Below, piece by piece: positions 59,330 through 64,000 of a stretch of 64,000 bases of DNA. Position numbers and translations under genes: made by a program. The notes below the pieces were generated by a model. It was not told where the DNA came from, did no database searches, and saw only the letters and a list, made by a program, of their open reading frames with translations. Numbering within the stretch: position 1 is the first letter of the stretch; the number at the start of each line of letters is the position of its first letter. Source of the DNA: Dicaeum eximium (lineage: Eukaryota > Chordata > Aves > Passeriformes > Dicaeidae); NCBI GenBank assembly GCA_013396995.1, contig VWZP01007936.1, positions 117,501 through 181,500 of the forward strand, read 5' to 3'.

Positions 59330-62300
59330 CAAATCTGAATAAATAAGCATCAATTTTATTGAATCATGAATAATTTAAGACTGGTACAATCATCAGCTTT
59401 ATTCTCCATGACACAGGGTGGGGAAGGGGTAGAAACGGGAAGAGTGAGAAAGGGGAGGCATGATCTCAAACAGACCATTCACAAATTCCAATCCTAAATG
59501 AGAACTGAAAATTAAATAGGGAAAGGAGCAAATGGAAAACACCATAAACATACACAAAATACTCAATTCCTAGTTTTCTCTTTAAAAATGGCTAGAAAAA
59601 ATTCATCAAAATGCAGCACTTTTAATCAAATATTTACATTTCTATGTTACAATGAAAAAATGTACATCTTATAGAACATATTTCATAAACTGTTCCACTG
59701 GAAATGACTAGATCAAAACAGCAACCTTCCATTTAATATCAACAAAGATTTTTTTGCTTCGTTTTTGTTTTTTTTTTTTTTTCCTTGAAAGAAAATTTCC
59801 ACATTTGGACAAGATTTCATACACATAATATTGAAGTTAAGCATCAACAATGAAATATCAAGTTTGCTTCTTTCAAAATGTACAAAAAGGTTAACCAACC
59901 CCCTCCTTCCCCTTCCCCAAATAAACCACATCTAATTTATGGCCTGTATCATTCTTGGCAATTCTGAAGGAAAGAAAATGATTTATTATCTCAATTTATA
60001 ATTCAACACGAATGTTGCATAGAATCTTGCATTTCTCATTGATATTTTTTTAAACAAGCCAACTTTGTAAGAAGGAGAAAAAAGGCAAAAAAAAGGGAAG
60101 TGTTTTGGAAAAGCCTTAAATGAGAAGGAAATCACCTAAAGAAAGACTTCATCTATGAAAAGTCTTGATAAAAACTAAGACATGTGCACAACAGGTAACC
60201 CTGCTTCCCGAAGTTTCAGAAAAGACACGGAATATTGTGATGCTCAGAATGACCAGCCTATTCAAAATTGCCTCTTTCACTTTAATCCAAGCTTGTTTCA
60301 GTAAAAAAGAACAGATAATAGAAATTTCTTCCTGAGCTTAAGCACAGGATTAAACATGAGAAAAAAAAATACCCCGTTCCCCACAAACAAAACACTACTT
60401 TAAACATGTCTTTTAGCATTCAGTTAAAGGTCAACTGAGACATTTTCTAGGATATCATGTCCACATAAAGCCCTAGCCCTGCAACTGGATTTCTTTTACA
60501 GGCACATGCTCTGTCTGCATGGATTCAGTTGGGGGATAAGGTACCAAATTCACAGTAGTACCAGGTAAAGTCAGCGCTGGGAAGCAGAATTGTCAAGACT
60601 ACTGGAAAAATTAACTTCTCTCAAACTCATCATCAGCATGCTATGGATTTACAGTACCAAGAACTGCATTAGGAAAATTGGCTGAGTAACCTTTGTTATT
60701 CCATTCAGTGAAATAATGAAATCAGAGTTCATAAGGTTAAAACAGTAACAACACCAAGCTCTTCCCCCCATCATTAAAATATTTAAATTTTTCCTTTTAC
60801 AATATTTTTCTTTAAAAAAAAAGTCATCAGCACTTAAAAGTTGTAACAGGAGCAGATTCAAGACCAGCTTACTAAGACAAAGTACAGTTATATTACAGAA
60901 AGTCATGAGGTATAATAAAACCATCCTCTCAAGCTGAGCCACAGAAGTATGAACTTGTCTGTTATGTTCCTTTAAACTCACAAGGTCTTGAAAAAGTGTT
61001 TGTAATAAGATTTCTTTCTGTACATTGAAAAACCAGCATATTCCTGTAATTTTTTGCAGTTGAAAAGCTTCTTTTGTCCCTCCTGCATGGATAAAACAGC
61101 TTTTCAGTGATTTATTAGCTGCAGATTGATATGAACCTGAAACGTTATCTCATTTCCCTCCTTTTTTTGTCACATTTAAACAAATTCTAGTATCTTATAC
61201 AAACAATATTCACATCAACTTATGATATTTCAAGAGATGACTTTAGCCCTGTTTCTTTAAATAAAATCCCATAATATACAGCACTAATTTAATCAAACAC
61301 AATTAGTACAAAATAAGGCATCGCTTTTAAAAGTCAGCACCAGAGGAGAGCTGGAAAGGCTTGTACAAATCCCTCCTGAGGAGTGAGGTGTTGGCTGAGG
61401 TACAGCTGATGTGCTGGGGATGGTGGTGTCACCAGGAAAGTGCAACTCTTTGGGAGGTGTTCTTGTTCCCCAACACAAGTACAAGCCTTAACACTGATAG
61501 CGTAGGTGTGTGCGTTCACAGAGGAGGAGAAACCAAATCAGGTTCACAGCTCTGCCACAACTCAAAAGCATGGCACAGCTAAACTCAAACAGACATAGTA
61601 CTCAGTACCTTATCTTTTTTTTCCCAGACCTGAATACTGCTAAAATACTCATTTTTCTTTTACTTTGCAATTAAAAAGAAAAATCAGTATTGTCACCAGA
61701 GAAGCTCTGGAACTGCCACAGAGATGAATTTTAATTAACCCCCTTATGGTTGTGCTGATTGGAATAAAACTTCTGAACAAAACCCAACGGTTTTAGAAAA
61801 CAGCTGTAACATTTCATGGCAAGAATTAAAAATGGAAAGTCTGACTCATCCCTTTGCAGGGGTGTAGCTCACCTCTGTGTACAGAGCTCACCATGCCCTG
61901 TGCACTGCCAAGGATCCTCTGGAGCTGTAGGAATCCTTAGGGCACAGCCCTGCCACTGACTTCTGTGAAGGAGGGAAGCCCCCTCTCCTCAGGGTGGATT
62001 AATGGGGTGTAAACACCACAGAAGTCAGCCCAGCTGGTGGTGTGGATGTAAGTGGGAAGAGAATTGGGCCCTGACTAGCAAAGGGCTACCTGATCTTTCA
62101 TTTGTAGCAGGATTGATTGTTACACAGTGTTTGAAAAAAAACCTGATTTGTTCAGACTGTATATATATTTTTTAATATTCCTATTTATATATATAATCTT
62201 TATAAACAATGAAAGAAAGCCAAGGTCTCAGACTGGCAAGGAGAGCAGCGCTTTTTGTTTTAGGTTTTTTTTTTTCCTTTTCTTTTTTTAAAATATTTTT

Positions 62301-62852
62301 TCAAACTTCCCTGTTTTGCAGCTTTGCCTTCATTGAGTATTATTACTGAGGCAAGTGATATTGTTATAGCACCAGAACTATAAGAAGCTGAGTTTAACCC
62401 ACAAAGCTGATTGGTAAAAGTCCAGCCCTCGCATAAATGTGTTTGGTCAGAAGCAGCATAGGCAAACATTCCCTCTCTCCTCTCTTTCCAGACAGTACAT
62501 GGCACAAAGCTGTTTGCTTCAAAGCTGTGAAGTTGCCCCCACCCCAGTCCCTTCGACTTAGTAATGATGATTGTTTTTTAACATCTTCAGGATCTTAGGC
62601 ATGAGAGCTTACAGCAACTAAAAAGAAGGAAGCAAAGGAGTAGTGCAGTTCTCATCATCATCAAAAGAAAAACAATACAAAGGTCGCTTGGGTTGCCTGC
62701 ACCCAGGTTCAAGACTGCTCCAAGTGTCTTGTTCTTGCAGTTCTAATACTGAGATCCTAGCCCAGGAACGTGTTTTTAGCCCAGGAATGTTCTTTTAATG
62801 AGTCTGTGATCATGGCTCTTGCCAAGTGGAAACAACCTTTGTCTGAGGGAGA
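59330..62852 (-). other. NAV2: NAV2 3' untranslated region
   Basis: About 3.5 kb of AT-rich, ORF-poor DNA follows the NAV2 stop on the - strand, down to clustered AATAAA signals at 59403-59398 and 59360-59355. It contains A/U-rich stretches and an A-rich tract near 59770 (T-run on +). No recognised transposon lies inside it, in contrast to the CR1-filled spacer just beyond, which supports its being transcribed and constrained. The end point is inferred. Confidence 0.55.
59355..59360 (-). terminator. NAV2: Candidate NAV2 polyadenylation signal (AATAAA on - strand)
   Basis: TTTATT on the + strand reads AATAAA on the - strand, and a second copy lies at 59398-59403. Both sit about 3.45 kb after the stop codon and just before a CR1 remnant marks the intergenic spacer. 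Other TTTATT words occur further up in the UTR, so alternative ends are possible. Confidence 0.45.
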
Positions 62853-62978
62853 TCACAATGTCGACTCCAGAGAGGAATCCAGGATGTCATCGTGATGGCT
62901 GTTGCTGTTGGAGTCGCTGTCATAACTCTGGGGACTGGAGTAGTTGGCTGCCTCCTGCAGTCTCATTAGCATGCTCAT
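62853..62978 (-). CDS. NAV2: NAV2 terminal coding exon
   Basis: Acceptor TTGCCTTTGCAG|ATGAGC on the - strand; stop TGA at 62853-62855. Encodes MSMLMRLQEAANYSS and the Ser/Asn/His/Asp-rich tail, ending in ESTL. A Thr-Leu C-terminus loosely resembles a PDZ ligand, though the class-I rule (S/T at -2) fits only weakly here. Confidence 0.93.
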   Translation of the reverse strand: MSMLMRLQEAANYSSPQSYDSDSNSNSHHDDILDSSLESTL

Positions 62979-63505
62979 CTGCAAAGGCAAGGAAGTTCAT
63001 GAGTACTCTGAGGTAGGAAGAACATTAACTCCACATGACAGCTATAGTGGCATTCACTTTGCGAGTGGGCAAGGAAGGAAAGGGAGAAACAAGCAGGGTC
63101 AATAATGCTGAGACTCAGAAAAGAGGTATTGACTGTAAGTCACAACAGCATTCAAGTTACTGATAAAACCCAGCTTTTCCAGTAAAGGAGAAAATGAGAC
63201 GACTGAAGGGATTAGTCTACAGTCATAGACCAGTTCCTGTTTCTAATCCCTAGAAACAAGGCAAATGAAAGAGTTCTGCTGTTCCAGAAATGAGAGCTTA
63301 CCAGAGGATCTCCTTCAGCATCACACACTGGAACTTGTTTGCTGGTGGAGCCTTCCCGGGACACAGAGTAGCCATCAAAGCCCACGTCCTCGGGCCGCAG
63401 CTGGAGCAGAGGAGGCCACTCATGGTGCTGGGGGGTGGCTGCCCAGGGGTAGGTGTCCATGACCCACTTGGCAGGATCTTCCCAGGGCGCCCTCCTACCA
63501 TACAA
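62853..63505 (-). CDS. NAV2: NAV2 (neuron navigator 2), last two coding exons; gene continues beyond the right edge
   Basis: Read on the - strand, 63505-63302 (204 nt) and 62978-62853 (126 nt with stop) join in phase 0. They give LYGRRAPWEDPAKWVMDTYP, then WPPLLQLRPEDVGFDGYS, EGSTSKQV, DAEGDPL and MSMLMRLQEAANYSSPQSYD, ending SSLESTL. This matches the C-terminus of neuron navigator 2 as I know it. Family knowledge: navigators are large microtubule plus-end and actin-associated proteins with an AAA-type ATPase domain near the C-terminus, and NAV2 is retinoic-acid inducible and acts in neurite outgrowth. Only the tail after the ATPase domain is here. NAV1 and NAV3 are possible, but the LQLRPEDVGFDGYS and DSDSNSNSHHDD tails favour NAV2. 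Confidence 0.93.
62979..63301 (-). other. NAV2: NAV2 last intron
   Basis: A 323-nt intron with GTAAGC donor and TTGCCTTTGCAG acceptor on the - strand. Nothing else is recognised in it. Confidence 0.9.
63302..63505 (-). CDS. NAV2: NAV2 penultimate coding exon
   Basis: A 204-nt, 68-residue exon. On the - strand the acceptor is GTGCTCTTTCAG|TTGTATGG and the donor CCTCTG|GTAAGC. Reading continues past the donor only into intron sequence (VSSHFWN...), so the splice at 63302 is required. It encodes the conserved PWEDPAKWVMDTYPW segment. Confidence 0.93.
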
Positions 63506-64000
63506 CTGAAAGAGCACAAAACCATGTCAAACATTCCAACCATCTCATCCAGTGCCTACCTAACCAAAATGAATGTGCCATGGTTCTTGGGCTGCAGGAA
63601 ACACTTTGCAAGCAGGGCTGAATGTGAGATTTTCCTTACCCTAAAGACACACAAAGCCCTTTGTCATGGCACTGATTTGGAAGGAGCTGACCACCTCCTC
63701 TGAGACTGCAGTGCCCTTCTCTTGGCATGAGCTGAAAGACGAAATTCCTGAAAACAACATCACCTAATTAAGTCAACTTAAACAACGTCAGCACACAAAA
63801 GAAGCCATCAGTGCTGACATCTGGATTACACTGGCAGCTGCCTTACAAATTGCCATCCATCAAATGTGGAGGAGGAAACGTGAAATCTATCATCAGACAA
63901 CAATGATGGATGTCAAGGCATAAAGTTTTCAAGTCAGATTTCTTTTATATTCAACCAAGAAAAAGTACCAGCAGCATTTGTCTATGGTCAGGTTCCTAAG
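63506..64000 (-). other. NAV2: NAV2 intron, partial (runs off the right edge)
   Basis: Begins upstream of the penultimate exon's acceptor. No further NAV-like exon can be read on the - strand in these 495 bases, so the preceding exon lies outside the window. Confidence 0.8.

Noticed and set aside
63298..63543. Other-frame minus-strand reading frame over the NAV2 exon
   Set aside because: It is out of frame with the NAV2 protein and carries no splice support.

Overview
This window looks like bird nuclear DNA, and some signs point to a songbird. It holds many CR1 (chicken repeat 1) LINE fragments, two solo LTRs of avian endogenous-retrovirus type, AT-rich intergenic DNA with few CpGs, GC-rich CpG islands around a developmental gene, and short introns. 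Two vertebrate genes are recognisable. DBX1, a homeobox gene, is complete on the + strand at about 46.9-51.65 kb. The 3' end of NAV2 (neuron navigator 2) lies on the - strand at about 59.3 kb to the right edge. The two genes are convergent, tail to tail. From memory, human NAV2 and DBX1 have the same neighbour relationship, which supports both identifications.

Layout. Positions 1 to about 42.6 kb are gene-free flank upstream of DBX1, with no credible coding exon. That flank holds a very long, almost perfect TATTGG hexamer array (15.41-16.00 kb), a 645-bp solo LTR with a perfect 6-bp target-site duplication (19.09-19.74 kb), CR1 remnants, short palindromes, and one CpG-retaining homeodomain-motif-rich block (13.9-15.0 kb) that may be a distal enhancer. 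From 42.6 to 46.9 kb is the DBX1 upstream regulatory region. It has two CpG islands that contain no recognised exon, a striking A43-G14-A30 purine tract, and a proximal promoter with two CCAAT boxes and a TATA box. DBX1 has four coding exons with clean splice phases and encodes 347 residues. Its homeodomain is split by an intron between homeodomain positions 44 and 45. A 3'UTR of about 1 kb follows.

From 51.7 to 59.3 kb is the spacer between the two gene tails. It is rich in repeats: CR1 pieces on both strands, including one that keeps decayed ORF2 sequence joined to the 3'UTR, and a 515-bp ERVL-like solo LTR with a 5-bp target-site duplication. From 59.3 to 64.0 kb is NAV2: a 3'UTR of about 3.5 kb, the last two coding exons, and part of the next intron.

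The genes are unrelated in biochemistry. DBX1 is a neural-tube patterning repressor, and NAV2 is a cytoskeletal protein of neurons. I found no CRISPR array, tRNA, rRNA or bacterial-type system. The least ordinary items are the 98-copy TATTGG/CCAATA array, the CpG islands upstream of DBX1, and the purine tract. Nothing here demonstrates a new biological system.
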